Shown one piece after another: positions 52,293-60,313 of a stretch of DNA of 64,000 nt. Position numbers and translations under genes: made by a program. Origin of the DNA: JAVVEH01 sp032251435. Lineage in GTDB: Bacteria; Verrucomicrobiota; Lentisphaeria; Oligosphaerales; MVZH01. Position 1 is the stretch's first letter; every line of letters begins with the position of its first letter. A model generated the notes under the pieces. The model ran no database searches and was not told where the DNA came from. It was given only the letters and a program-made list of their open reading frames with translations. The stretch covers positions 1 through 64,000 of the forward strand of contig JAVVEH010000008.1 in assembly GCA_032251435.1 (NCBI GenBank), given 5' to 3'.

Positions 52293-53624
52293 TTATTTTT
52301 TCGCCGCCGCCGCGCGCCGCGCCGCCGTGATTTCGGCTTTCGCCCGGCGCATATGCTGAACAAGAGGTCGATGCGAGGGACAGGCGTACGCGCAGGCCCC
52401 GCACTCGATACAATCCATGGCGAAGCCGGCTTCGGCCAAATCAAACGCCTCGTTTTCAATCGCCACGCTCAAAGAGCCGGGCATCAACGTCATCGGGCAG
52501 ACATCGACACACCGGCCACAGCGGATACAGGCGTTGGACGTGAATTGCTCAACTTCGTCGGAAGCCAGCAACAAAATGCCTGACGTGTTTTTCATGACCG
52601 GAACGGACAAGTCGTAGATGCTCATGCCCATCATGGGGCCGCCCAGCAGCAATTTCGCCGGATCTTTTTTCACGCCGCCGACGAGCTTCAAGGCTTCCTC
52701 CACGGATGTCCCCACACGCAATAACCAGTTGCCGGGGGTGGTCACGGGCGTGCCCGTGATGGTGGTGACCCGCTCATACAGCGCTTTTCCGTCATTGACC
52801 GCGTCAGCCACGGCCGCGCAGGTGGCGACATTGTTGACCACACAACGGACATCCATGGGCAACCCGCCCGTCGGCACTTTGCGGCCGGTGACCGCGTAAA
52901 TCAATTGCTTTTCCGCGCCTTGCGGATAGCGGACCCGGAGCCCGGCCACGGTAATGGTTGTGCCGGCGGTTTTTTGCCGCATGACCTCAATCGCGTCCGG
53001 CTTGTTCTCTTCAATACCGATAAAAATATCCGTGACATCCAAGATGCGTCCGAGGATAAGCGCTCCCTGAATAATCCGGTCACATTGTTCCAGCATCAAG
53101 CGGTGATCCGCAGTTAGAAACGGCTCGCACTCCACACCATTGAGGATGACGGTGTCAATCGGTTTTTCGAGCGGCGGAGTTAATTTCACATTTGCCGGAA
53201 AGCCCGCTCCGCCCATGCCGACAATGCCAGCCGCGGCGATGCGTTCTCTCAGGGTGTCGCGGCTCGCCGTGTGCCAGTTCAGAGGGGTCAGGGATTCATC
53301 GGGCGTGTCGTCCCCGTCACTGGCGATGGTGATGGCGGGCGTTTCCAACCCGACCGGCCCCATGCAAACGCCGATGTCTTTGATGGTCCCGCTGGTTGGC
53401 GAATGAATGGCCGCTGAGATGAACCCGCCGGGTTGCGCCAGCAATTGTCCCCGTAACACGGTGTCTCCCTTTTTGACAACTGGCTTCGGCGGCGCCCCGA
53501 TATGCTGCATCAAGGGAACAACGTAGCTCTCCAAAAGCGGAGGAACTTGAATCGCTTGACCGCTGGAGAGTTTCTTACCTTCAGCGGGATGAACGCCGCC
53601 GCGAAAATAATATTGATCAGCCAT
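52293..53624 (-). CDS. rnfC: Rnf complex subunit C
   Basis: A 443-residue cytoplasmic subunit that oxidises or reduces NAD. ATG at 53624 gives YYFRGGVHPAEGKKLSSGQ, the usual N-terminus; an upstream extension to 53738 would run inside rnfB. GIVGMGGAGFPANVKL marks the FMN/NADH site. Two 4Fe-4S motifs: CIRCGRCVDVCP and CIECGACAYACP. The start lies 8 nt inside rnfB. It is shorter at the C-terminus than enterobacterial RsxC. Confidence 0.95.
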   Translation of the reverse strand: MADQYYFRGGVHPAEGKKLSSGQAIQVPPLLESYVVPLMQHIGAPPKPVVKKGDTVLRGQLLAQPGGFISAAIHSPTSGTIKDIGVCMGPVGLETPAITIASDGDDTPDESLTPLNWHTASRDTLRERIAAAGIVGMGGAGFPANVKLTPPLEKPIDTVILNGVECEPFLTADHRLMLEQCDRIIQGALILGRILDVTDIFIGIEENKPDAIEVMRQKTAGTTITVAGLRVRYPQGAEKQLIYAVTGRKVPTGGLPMDVRCVVNNVATCAAVADAVNDGKALYERVTTITGTPVTTPGNWLLRVGTSVEEALKLVGGVKKDPAKLLLGGPMMGMSIYDLSVPVMKNTSGILLLASDEVEQFTSNACIRCGRCVDVCPMTLMPGSLSVAIENEAFDLAEAGFAMDCIECGACAYACPSHRPLVQHMRRAKAEITAARRAAAAKK

Positions 53625-54447
53625 TAACCGCTTCACCTTGCATAATTTCAGACGTTTCGGCCCGGGCTCCCGTGTCGGTGGCGTGAATACAATGAGTCGG
53701 ACAGCACTCGGCGATGGACGCGTCCGGTGGATTGTCATAATTCACTCTCGCCAGGAAACCCTCAATAATCATTTGCCCCTCTCCCGCGGTTTTCACACAT
53801 TTTCGGCAACCAATGCAGGCGGCGGAGCATACTTTGCGTTTCGCCGCGCCTTTGGCGGGAGAATTGCACAGCACATGCGCGGGGGCGGATTTTGGCACCA
53901 TCGTGATAATATTCCGGGGGCAAACGGCGACGCATTTTGAACATCCCACGCATAAATCAGGATGAACAACCGCCAAACCATCGTCTGTCATCTCAATCGC
54001 GCCAAAGGGACACGCCCGGGCGCATGTGCCTAACCCCAGACACCCAAAATCACAGCCTTTCGGACCGCCGGCGACCAGGTTCGCGCTGCGGCAGTCACTC
54101 ACGCCATTATATCGGGGGTGCCGGGCGGCATGGTCGCCGCCGCCGCATCTCACCACCGCGACTTTCTCTTCACGCACACCGATGGCCACGCCGAGAATCC
54201 GGGCGATATCACTTAACGCGGCGCTGGAACACGATGGACACGCTTCCGGCGGACAATCTCCGGCCACCACCGCCCGGGCGAAATCACCACAGCCGGCGAA
54301 CCCGCATCCGCCGCAGTTGGCCCCGGGCAACGCCTCTTCAACTTGTTCTATGCGGGGATCAATGTCCACCGCGAAAATCATGGCGGCGATAGCGATGACC
54401 AGTCCCAAAACGACACCGAGGATGAGGAGTAATAAGATGGCTTCCAT
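53617..54447 (-). CDS. rnfB: Rnf complex subunit B
   Basis: A 276-residue Fe-S protein that accepts electrons from ferredoxin. An N-terminal transmembrane helix (LLLLILGVVLGLVIAIAAMIFA) is followed by the RnfB cluster motif CGGCGFAGC with a further Cys, then CLGLGTCARACP, CVGCSKCVAVCP and CIGCRKC-type motifs. The CNSPAKG segment is typical. It is the second gene of the operon, 51 bp after rnfA. Confidence 0.95.
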   Translation of the reverse strand: MEAILLLLILGVVLGLVIAIAAMIFAVDIDPRIEQVEEALPGANCGGCGFAGCGDFARAVVAGDCPPEACPSCSSAALSDIARILGVAIGVREEKVAVVRCGGGDHAARHPRYNGVSDCRSANLVAGGPKGCDFGCLGLGTCARACPFGAIEMTDDGLAVVHPDLCVGCSKCVAVCPRNIITMVPKSAPAHVLCNSPAKGAAKRKVCSAACIGCRKCVKTAGEGQMIIEGFLARVNYDNPPDASIAECCPTHCIHATDTGARAETSEIMQGEAVNG

Positions 54448-54498
54448 AGTAAATGATCCGTCTGACCAGCCTGATCGTCTGATCGATGATTGATGTTA

Positions 54499-55134
54499 TC
54501 AGCTCCCCAACCCGGCGAATCCCATGAAGATCATGGCTAACACACCGGCGGTGACCAAGGCGATGGCGGTGCCTTTAAAACATGCCGGAACCCGCGCCAG
54601 TTCCAATTTCTCACGAATGCTGGCGAAGAGAATGATGGCGACCCCGAAGCCCACACCCGACGCCGCCCCGAAAATGGTGGAGCGAACGATGGAGTAGCCG
54701 TTGTCAGAACACAAGACCGCCGCCCCGAGAACCGCGCAGTTCGTGGTGATCAGAGGCAGGTAGATGCCGAGTGCCCGGTAAAGGGGCGGACTGAGCTTTT
54801 GCAGGGATATCTCGACTAACTGAACAAGAGAGGCGATAACCAGAATGAAAACAATGGTCCGCAGGTAACTTAAATCCGCGCCGGAAATCGTGTTCAGCAA
54901 CGGAATGGCCGTGTCACTTAGGGGGCCGTCCTTAACCAGTAGCAGGTTATACGTCGCGCTGGTGACAAACGAAGCCAGGGTCATGACAAACAACACCGCG
55001 CCGGACATGCCGATCGATGTCTTGATCTGTTTGGACACGCCCAGAAACGGACAAATGCCCAGAAACCGGCTTAACACAAAATTGTTGACCAGGATGGCCC
55101 CGATAATCAACGAAAGATAACCGCCTTGTTCCAT
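54499..55134 (-). CDS. rnfA: Rnf complex subunit A
   Basis: A 211-residue, six-helix membrane protein: FVLSRFLGICPFLGVSKQI and LIDxTNCAVLGAAVL-like ITTNCAVLGAAVLC are signatures shared with RnfE, its inverted partner. ATG at 55134 with AAAGGTG upstream is preferred to a GTG at 55146. First gene of the complete rnfABCDGE operon, same order as in proteobacteria. The complex couples reduced ferredoxin oxidation and NAD reduction to Na+ or H+ transport, typical of anaerobes. Confidence 0.95.
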   Translation of the reverse strand: MEQGGYLSLIIGAILVNNFVLSRFLGICPFLGVSKQIKTSIGMSGAVLFVMTLASFVTSATYNLLLVKDGPLSDTAIPLLNTISGADLSYLRTIVFILVIASLVQLVEISLQKLSPPLYRALGIYLPLITTNCAVLGAAVLCSDNGYSIVRSTIFGAASGVGFGVAIILFASIREKLELARVPACFKGTAIALVTAGVLAMIFMGFAGLGS

Positions 55135-55381
55135 ACCGTCAAGCACCTTTGCTTATCAGCCTTTTTCCAAGCGGATTAAAGACTGATGTCACACCCGAAT
55201 ATTCCGTCACCGAATGAAGGCGTGAATGTATCCCGCCAACCGGCTTGGCGCAAGTGGAAAAAAGCCGATACTAATCAGTAATTATTTATCTTATCAACCC
55301 GGAGCGGCAAGGCGTGGCCATGGCTCCGGATGGGGGCCTTGGCGGCGTGATTCCGCGGATCGACAGGATGAACCAGGGCGC

Positions 55382-55418
55382 TTGTTTTGGCCTCTCAGCA
55401 GGCTATAGTTGCCTCTCA
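55382..55418 (+). promoter_or_regulatory. Putative promoter of the sulfatase gene with direct repeats
   Basis: TTGTTT at 55382 and TATAGT at 55404 with a 16-bp spacer form a plausible sigma-70 promoter. GCCTCTCA occurs at 55390 and 55411, 21 bp apart, flanking the -10. The rest of 55147-55450 shows no gene. Confidence 0.45.
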
Positions 55419-55450
55419 TGCTTCAGGATCCATTTATTGAGGAAATCACG

Positions 55451-56818
55451 ATGGCTGTTAACCGACCGAATGTTCTCATTTTTTTCACCGACCAACAACG
55501 CGCTGACAGTACTGGGGTTCATGGAAATCCCATGGGGATCACGCCCAATTTTGACCGCATGGCGATGAACGGCACGCATTGTCACCATGCGTTCAGTTGT
55601 CAACCGGTCTGTCTTCCCGCCCGCATGGTGTTGCAAACGGGTAAATACGCGTCGATGATGAAGTGCTATTCCAACGCGGGTCGGCTAAGCGATGACGAAC
55701 AGACCCTGGGGCACTGGTTCCGGCAAGCGGGTTATCGAACCGGTTACATTGGCAAATGGCACATGACTCATGACTGTGACGGGGAGCGCGTGCCCCCGGA
55801 AAACCGGACCGGATATGACGATTGGCTCGGGGCCAATGTGGTGGAAATTGACTCAGACGCCTATAGCGCCTTCCTGTATGACGGTGACGGTGAAAAGGTC
55901 GAATTGCCCGGCTATCGGTCAGACGCCTATGTGGACGCCGTCATTCGCCAGCTTCGCGCGTACAAAGACCGTGACCAGCCGTTTTTCTTGATGAGCTCTT
56001 ACATTGAGCCGCATTTTCAAAACACCCGGGATGATTATCCGGCCCCGACCGGATATGAGGAGGACTATGCGAAAAACACCTGGACTCCACCGGATCTGCA
56101 AGCTCTAGGCGGGACCGCCGCCCGGCATCTGCCTGGATATTACGGCATGATCAAGCGCCTGGATGAAGGATTGGGACGGATTCAAGACGCCTTGCGGAGC
56201 CTGGGCCTGCTGGATGACACGATCGTCGTTTACACCTGCGACCACGGGTGTCATTTCAAAACCCGCAACGGGGAATACAAGCGTAGTCCCCACGATTCTT
56301 CCATTCGTATTCCCCTGGCTTTTTCCGGGCCGGGATTTGACGAGGGGGGACGGTTAAAGAATATGATCAGCCTGGTGGATGTTCCGCCGACATTATTGGC
56401 GGCCTGCGGGATTGATATACCGGACAGCATGCGGGGGCGGTCAATTCTGCCGCTCATCCAAGGGAATGGGGCGGCTAAGGAACAGTGGCCTGAGAGCGTT
56501 TTGGTGGAATATCGGGATGGGGCGACAATGGGCCGGGCGGCGCGCACCAAACGGTGGACATACGCGGTGGAAAACAGGGGGCAGGGCGACACCCTCGATT
56601 TCACCGAGGCGTTTCTTTATGACAATATGGCGGATCCCTGGCAACTGAATAATTGCGTGGACCGCGGCGGGGACATGATCAAGGTGAAAGAGGTGATGCG
56701 GGCGCGCTTGATGGATCTGCTGGCCCGCTCTGGTGAAAAGGAGGCCGTGATCCATCCGGCTGAAATCACTGGAGCGAACGAGCAATGGCGCCGCTCTGAC
56801 AGCGATATTCACGCCTGA
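55451..56818 (+). CDS. Sulfatase, cytoplasmic or non-classically exported
   Basis: A 455-residue sulfatase. ATG at 55451 follows GAGGAAATCACG; the in-frame start at 55409 falls inside the likely -10 element. NVLIFFTDQQRADSTG opens the metal site and the formylglycine motif is C54-L-P-A-R (serine of the common CxPSR replaced by Ala, still C-x-P-x-R). YTCDHGCHF is the second metal motif. No signal peptide is seen, in contrast with the two sulfatases at 12571 and 14147. It probably acts on imported sulfated sugars. Alone between rnf and tRNA-Gly. Confidence 0.88.
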   Translation: MAVNRPNVLIFFTDQQRADSTGVHGNPMGITPNFDRMAMNGTHCHHAFSCQPVCLPARMVLQTGKYASMMKCYSNAGRLSDDEQTLGHWFRQAGYRTGYIGKWHMTHDCDGERVPPENRTGYDDWLGANVVEIDSDAYSAFLYDGDGEKVELPGYRSDAYVDAVIRQLRAYKDRDQPFFLMSSYIEPHFQNTRDDYPAPTGYEEDYAKNTWTPPDLQALGGTAARHLPGYYGMIKRLDEGLGRIQDALRSLGLLDDTIVVYTCDHGCHFKTRNGEYKRSPHDSSIRIPLAFSGPGFDEGGRLKNMISLVDVPPTLLAACGIDIPDSMRGRSILPLIQGNGAAKEQWPESVLVEYRDGATMGRAARTKRWTYAVENRGQGDTLDFTEAFLYDNMADPWQLNNCVDRGGDMIKVKEVMRARLMDLLARSGEKEAVIHPAEITGANEQWRRSDSDIHA

Positions 56819-56845
56819 GCGAACGGATCAAGGGAGGGGGAGGGA

Positions 56846-56919
56846 TGGAGCGGGCAGCGGGAATCGAACCCGCCTAGCCAGCTTGGAAGGCTGGAGCATT
56901 ACCACTATGCTATGCCCGC
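56846..56919 (-). tRNA. tRNA-Gly (anticodon UCC), CCA encoded
   Basis: Reading the minus strand: acceptor GCGGGCA/TGCCCGC, D-arm GCAT-AGTGGTA-ATGC, anticodon stem CCAGC/GCTGG with loop CTTCCAA (UCC), T-arm CGGG-TTCGATT-CCCG, discriminator U and an encoded CCA. All arms pair. 74 nt. Confidence 0.95.
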
Positions 56920-57007
56920 GTGGCGAAACATGGTGAATAACTTAATTCAGCTTTTGTTTCCGTCAATATGAAAATGACTGAAAAAAACAAAAAGAGAGAA
57001 CCTTTTC

Positions 57008-57499
57008 ATGCCATTCGAGCGTGACACAGTCATGTTACTGGACGATGCCGCCTTGCTGGCGGTTTGCCGGGTTGACTGCTTCAGAGGCAGTGGTCACGGC
57101 GGCCAGAAACGGAATGTGACAGACTCAGCGGTTCGGGTGACACATGGTGAAAGCGGTGTCTCGGTCACCTGCGATGACACCCGGTCACAAATCAAAAACC
57201 GACAGTTAGCCTTGATGGCTCTCAGGCGAAAATTAGCGGTTGAAATTAGACGCTCCGCTTTGCCGCCCGGATGGGCCATTGAACCCGTGCCGGGACGAAA
57301 AACGGCCGAGTACGCCGTTTGGGCGGCCCGGGTTTTAGACGCGGTGGCGATCGCGGATTACGCGGTTGGCGCGGCGGCCGGATCCCTGGGGGTCAGCACC
57401 GGGCGGTTGATCCGGTTACTGGCCACTGACACCTCACTTTGGCGGGAGGTGAATCACCAGCGGCAGGCGCGCGGGATGCGCCAGTTAAAAAACGGGTGA
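57008..57499 (+). CDS. Orphan release-factor-like protein with GGQ motif
   Basis: A 163-residue protein. Residues about 20 to 75 hold the class I release-factor core: FRGSGHGGQKRNVTDSAVRVTH, where the GGQ catalyses peptidyl-tRNA hydrolysis, and SQIKNRQLALMALRRKL. The codon-recognition domain is absent and the C-terminus is a helical extension (LGVSTGRLIRLLATD). Similar small proteins rescue stalled ribosomes (ArfB type) or have unknown function; the basic C-terminal tail of ArfB is not obvious. It lies between tRNA-Gly and tRNA-Gln. Confidence 0.85.
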   Translation: MPFERDTVMLLDDAALLAVCRVDCFRGSGHGGQKRNVTDSAVRVTHGESGVSVTCDDTRSQIKNRQLALMALRRKLAVEIRRSALPPGWAIEPVPGRKTAEYAVWAARVLDAVAIADYAVGAAAGSLGVSTGRLIRLLATDTSLWREVNHQRQARGMRQLKNG

Positions 57500-57594
57500 T
57501 ACAGCCGGGCCGTCAATCGGTGTTTTCTCCGCGTAAAAAACACATTTTCAACTTGGCATTACGATTTGATTCGTTATGTTAACACCCTTGCGCT

Positions 57595-57668
57595 TACCCC
57601 ATGGTGTAATGGTAGCACTACAGTTTTTGGTACTGTCAGTCAAGGTTCGAATCCTTGTGGGGTAGCCA
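57595..57668 (+). tRNA. tRNA-Gln (anticodon UUG), CCA encoded
   Basis: Acceptor TACCCCA/TGGGGTA, D-arm GTGT-AATGGTA-GCAC, anticodon stem ACAGT/ACTGT with loop TTTTGGT (UUG), T-arm CAAGG-TTCGAAT-CCTTG, discriminator G and encoded CCA. 74 nt. The last 19 nt are duplicated downstream, marking it as a likely integration target. Confidence 0.95.
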
Positions 57669-57909
57669 TTTTCGCGCTCCCCACTGGATGAGAACCGTGA
57701 AAGGTTCGACCATCCCGAGCCCCGCCGAGGGATAGAGGCCGTCATTCCGATGACGGCAGCGTAGCGGCAATCCTTGTGGGGTAGCCATTTTCGCGCTCCC
57801 CACTGGATGAGAACCGTGAAAGGTTCGACCATCCCGAGCCCCGCCGAGGGATAGAGGCCGTCATTCCGATGACGGCAGCGTAGCGGCAATCCTTGTGGGG
57901 TAGCCATTT
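57650..57909. repeat. Tandem 119-bp units carrying copies of the tRNA-Gln 3' end (att-like)
   Basis: A 22-bp core (57650-57671) covering the tRNA 3' end recurs at 57769-57790 and 57888-57909. The core and the 97 bp after it form a 119-bp unit present twice without a mismatch, then the third core copy ends the array. Each unit has a hairpin CCGTCAT-TCCG-ATGACGG. The pattern fits repeated site-specific insertion at a tRNA, each event restoring the tRNA end. A GC-richer operon begins right after the array. Confidence 0.9.
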
Positions 57910-57966
57910 CAAACGTTACCGCCTTGTGACGTTTGAACATTTCCGTCCCGGAGACCCGGGGCCGGA

Positions 57967-58734
57967 TCAATCCCGATTTTTACCCAAGAGCCGCAGCAAA
58001 CCGTCCAATATCGTCAGCGGATGCGGGGGGCAGCCGGCGATGTGCAGATCCACCGGGACAACCGACCCGGCGCCGTTGCAGGCTTCGGCGTGGTCGATGA
58101 ACGGCCCGCCGGAGATCGCACAGGCGCCCACGCAGATCACGATTTTGGGTTCGGGAACCGCATCGTAGGTCTTGCGCAGCGCCAGTTTCATGTTCTGGGT
58201 CACCGGGCCGGTGATCAGCAGGCCGTCCGCATGGCGCGGCGAGGCGACCATCTGGATGCCGAACCGCCCCAAGTCCCAGGCCAGCGTGTTGAGCACGTTC
58301 ACATCGGCCTCGCAGGCGTTGCAGCCGCCGGCGCTGACCTGGCGCAGCTTGAGCGAGCGGCCGAGCAGGCTCTTGAGCCTGCCCGCCAGGGACTCCGCCA
58401 GCTCCAAGGCGGGCTTGTCCTGACCGATCACCAGATCCTCCCGCAGCCGGGTGCTCAATCGATAGTCCTGGCCAAACCGGATCGCCTGATGAGGGCAGGC
58501 CGTCACGCACTCGTCGCAGAACAGGCATTTGCCCAAATCGAGGCGCATGGTGCCGTCGATTCCGATGGCGCCCACGGGGCAGGCATCGGCGCAGGCGCGG
58601 CAATCCGGCGGGCAGGCGGAGCGGTCCAGCACGGGCAGTCCGCGCAGGCGGTCGGGCAGCTCCGGCGGGGGGCCGGCGGGATATTTCATTGTCCGGTGTC
58701 GCTGGTGAAGACGGGCTAGCGCTATCTTGATCAT
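57967..58734 (-). CDS. Ehr/group-4-hydrogenase-like small subunit fused to a ferredoxin domain
   Basis: A 255-residue protein. Residues about 35 to 100 contain two 4Fe-4S motifs (CPPDCRACADACP and CLFCDECVTACP), equivalent to HyfH/NuoI. The C-terminal half is the small subunit (HyfI/NuoB-like): GGCNACEADVNVL, CVGACAISGGPF and IAGCPPHP supply the cysteines of the proximal cluster. It relays electrons from a soluble donor to the large subunit. Last gene of a minus-strand operon. The ferredoxin-small-subunit fusion is less usual than separate genes. Confidence 0.85.
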   Translation of the reverse strand: MIKIALARLHQRHRTMKYPAGPPPELPDRLRGLPVLDRSACPPDCRACADACPVGAIGIDGTMRLDLGKCLFCDECVTACPHQAIRFGQDYRLSTRLREDLVIGQDKPALELAESLAGRLKSLLGRSLKLRQVSAGGCNACEADVNVLNTLAWDLGRFGIQMVASPRHADGLLITGPVTQNMKLALRKTYDAVPEPKIVICVGACAISGGPFIDHAEACNGAGSVVPVDLHIAGCPPHPLTILDGLLRLLGKNRD

Positions 58735-58777
58735 GGGCGGTTCTCACTCTTGCCGCGGTGGCGCGGCGCAATCGTTT

Positions 58778-60313
58778 TCACAGGTCGAACCCGCAATACG
58801 AAAGGTTGAAGCTCTTGTTGCACAGGGGAAAATCCGAAATCTGCTGGTTGCGGAGCGCATACGCAAGGCCGGTCCAGTTGTGGAACGACGGATCAACCAC
58901 CTTGTACCGGGCGAAGCGCCCGTTGGCATCGGTGACGGCGACATGGCAGATTTCGCCCCGCCAGCCCTCGACCAGCGAGACGGCCAGTTGGGACGGCGCC
59001 AGCCCGCCGGGCCGGGCCAGCGTCGCGCCCGGCGAAAGCGACCGCAACAGCTCGCGTATGAACAGGATCGACTGCTGGATCTCCAGCCAGCGGACATAGG
59101 CGCGGGCGAAGACATCTCCCGAGTTCCAGGTGGACACTGGCAGATGCACGAAGCGGAAAATTTCCGAAGGCTGGTCGTGGCGGACATCGCGGCTGACTCC
59201 CGCCGCGCGGGCGGGCGGCCCGACAATTCCCAGCTCCAGGCATGCCTCCGCCGGCAGCGGGCCGGTGTCCTCGAATCGGGCCATTACCGAGGAGGTGTCC
59301 CACAGCAGATTCACGGCGTTGGTGGTGTCCTTCTCGGCCTCGCTAAGACGTTGCAGAAGCTTCGCGATGCGGGGCTCGTCCACATCGAAGCCAACTCCGC
59401 CGGGGCGGATCATGCCCCGCCCGAAGCGGCTGCCGCAGAGCAAGGCCGAGAGATTCAGAAAATCGCCGCGGATGCGGCCGCAGTACGACGCGGTGGGGAG
59501 AAATCCCACGTCGTTGGCCAGCGCGCCCAGATCCCCCACATGGTTGGCCAGGCGCTCCAGTTCCAGGGCGACCGCCCGCAGCGACTGCGCCCGCGGCGAG
59601 GTCTGGCACGCCGTCAGCGCCTCGACCGCCTGGGCGTAGGCGGTCGTGTGCGCGATAGTCGAATCGCCGGACAGCGTCTGGGCGTAATGCAGCGAGCGCC
59701 CCGTCGGCCCGCCGATCAGCGCCTCCTCGACACCGCGGTGCTGATAGCCCAGCGAGATCTCCAGATGGAACACCTCCTCGCCGTGGCACTGAAAGCGGAA
59801 GTGCCCCGGCTCGATCACGCCCGCATGGACCGGGCCGACGGCCACCTCGTGCACTTCCTCGCCCTCCACGCGATAGTAGTCGCACACGCCCGGAACGATC
59901 GCCTCTCCCGCCGCCCGTCCCCAGGCGTCCCGCCCGGGCCGCCATGACGCGCGGTAGCGCACCGGCTTGAGCCAGGGGTGCCCCACGGGGCGGAGCCCGA
60001 ACTGCTCAGCGATTTCACGCTCGAACAGGTGAACCTGCGGGCAGAGAGGGGTCAGCGCGGGAAACTCCTCGCCGGAGACGGCGGCGCGGGCCACGCGAAT
60101 CCGGTTCTCTTCGTCGTCAGCCAGTACCGCATAGAGTTCCACGGTGTCATCCTGAGCGGATGCGGCGCCGAAATAGGCCGCAACCCGCTGCCCGGCGGCG
60201 GCGGCGGCGAGAACCGCCTGGCCGAAGGCATCTATGGAAAGCCGGGGGACGGCGGTGAGTTCCACCGCCTGCCCGTTGCTCAGCGTCACCAGATTCATCA
60301 CGTTGGCCGTCAC
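58778..60313 (-). CDS. Ehr-type large subunit (NuoCD/HyfG-like) lacking [NiFe] ligands
   Basis: A 511-residue NuoC-NuoD-type fusion. GTG at 60313 overlaps the previous stop (GTGA) with GGAGG upstream. The N-terminal 30-kDa-type domain includes HLFEREIAEQFGL; the large-subunit part has LGYQHRGVEEAL and ELERLANHVGDLG. Hydrogenases need two CxxC pairs for nickel-iron; here the first is S215-G-D-S218 (LSGDSTIAH) and the C-terminal one is replaced by DFPLCNKSFNLSYCGFDL. So it cannot bind [NiFe] in the normal way. This matches energy-converting hydrogenase-related (Ehr) complexes, whose substrate is unresolved. Confidence 0.85.
   Translation of the reverse strand: MTANVMNLVTLSNGQAVELTAVPRLSIDAFGQAVLAAAAAGQRVAAYFGAASAQDDTVELYAVLADDEENRIRVARAAVSGEEFPALTPLCPQVHLFEREIAEQFGLRPVGHPWLKPVRYRASWRPGRDAWGRAAGEAIVPGVCDYYRVEGEEVHEVAVGPVHAGVIEPGHFRFQCHGEEVFHLEISLGYQHRGVEEALIGGPTGRSLHYAQTLSGDSTIAHTTAYAQAVEALTACQTSPRAQSLRAVALELERLANHVGDLGALANDVGFLPTASYCGRIRGDFLNLSALLCGSRFGRGMIRPGGVGFDVDEPRIAKLLQRLSEAEKDTTNAVNLLWDTSSVMARFEDTGPLPAEACLELGIVGPPARAAGVSRDVRHDQPSEIFRFVHLPVSTWNSGDVFARAYVRWLEIQQSILFIRELLRSLSPGATLARPGGLAPSQLAVSLVEGWRGEICHVAVTDANGRFARYKVVDPSFHNWTGLAYALRNQQISDFPLCNKSFNLSYCGFDL

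Noticed and set aside
57650..57909. CRISPR array
   Set aside because: Units are 119 bp and identical with no variable spacers, and the core is the tRNA 3' end.
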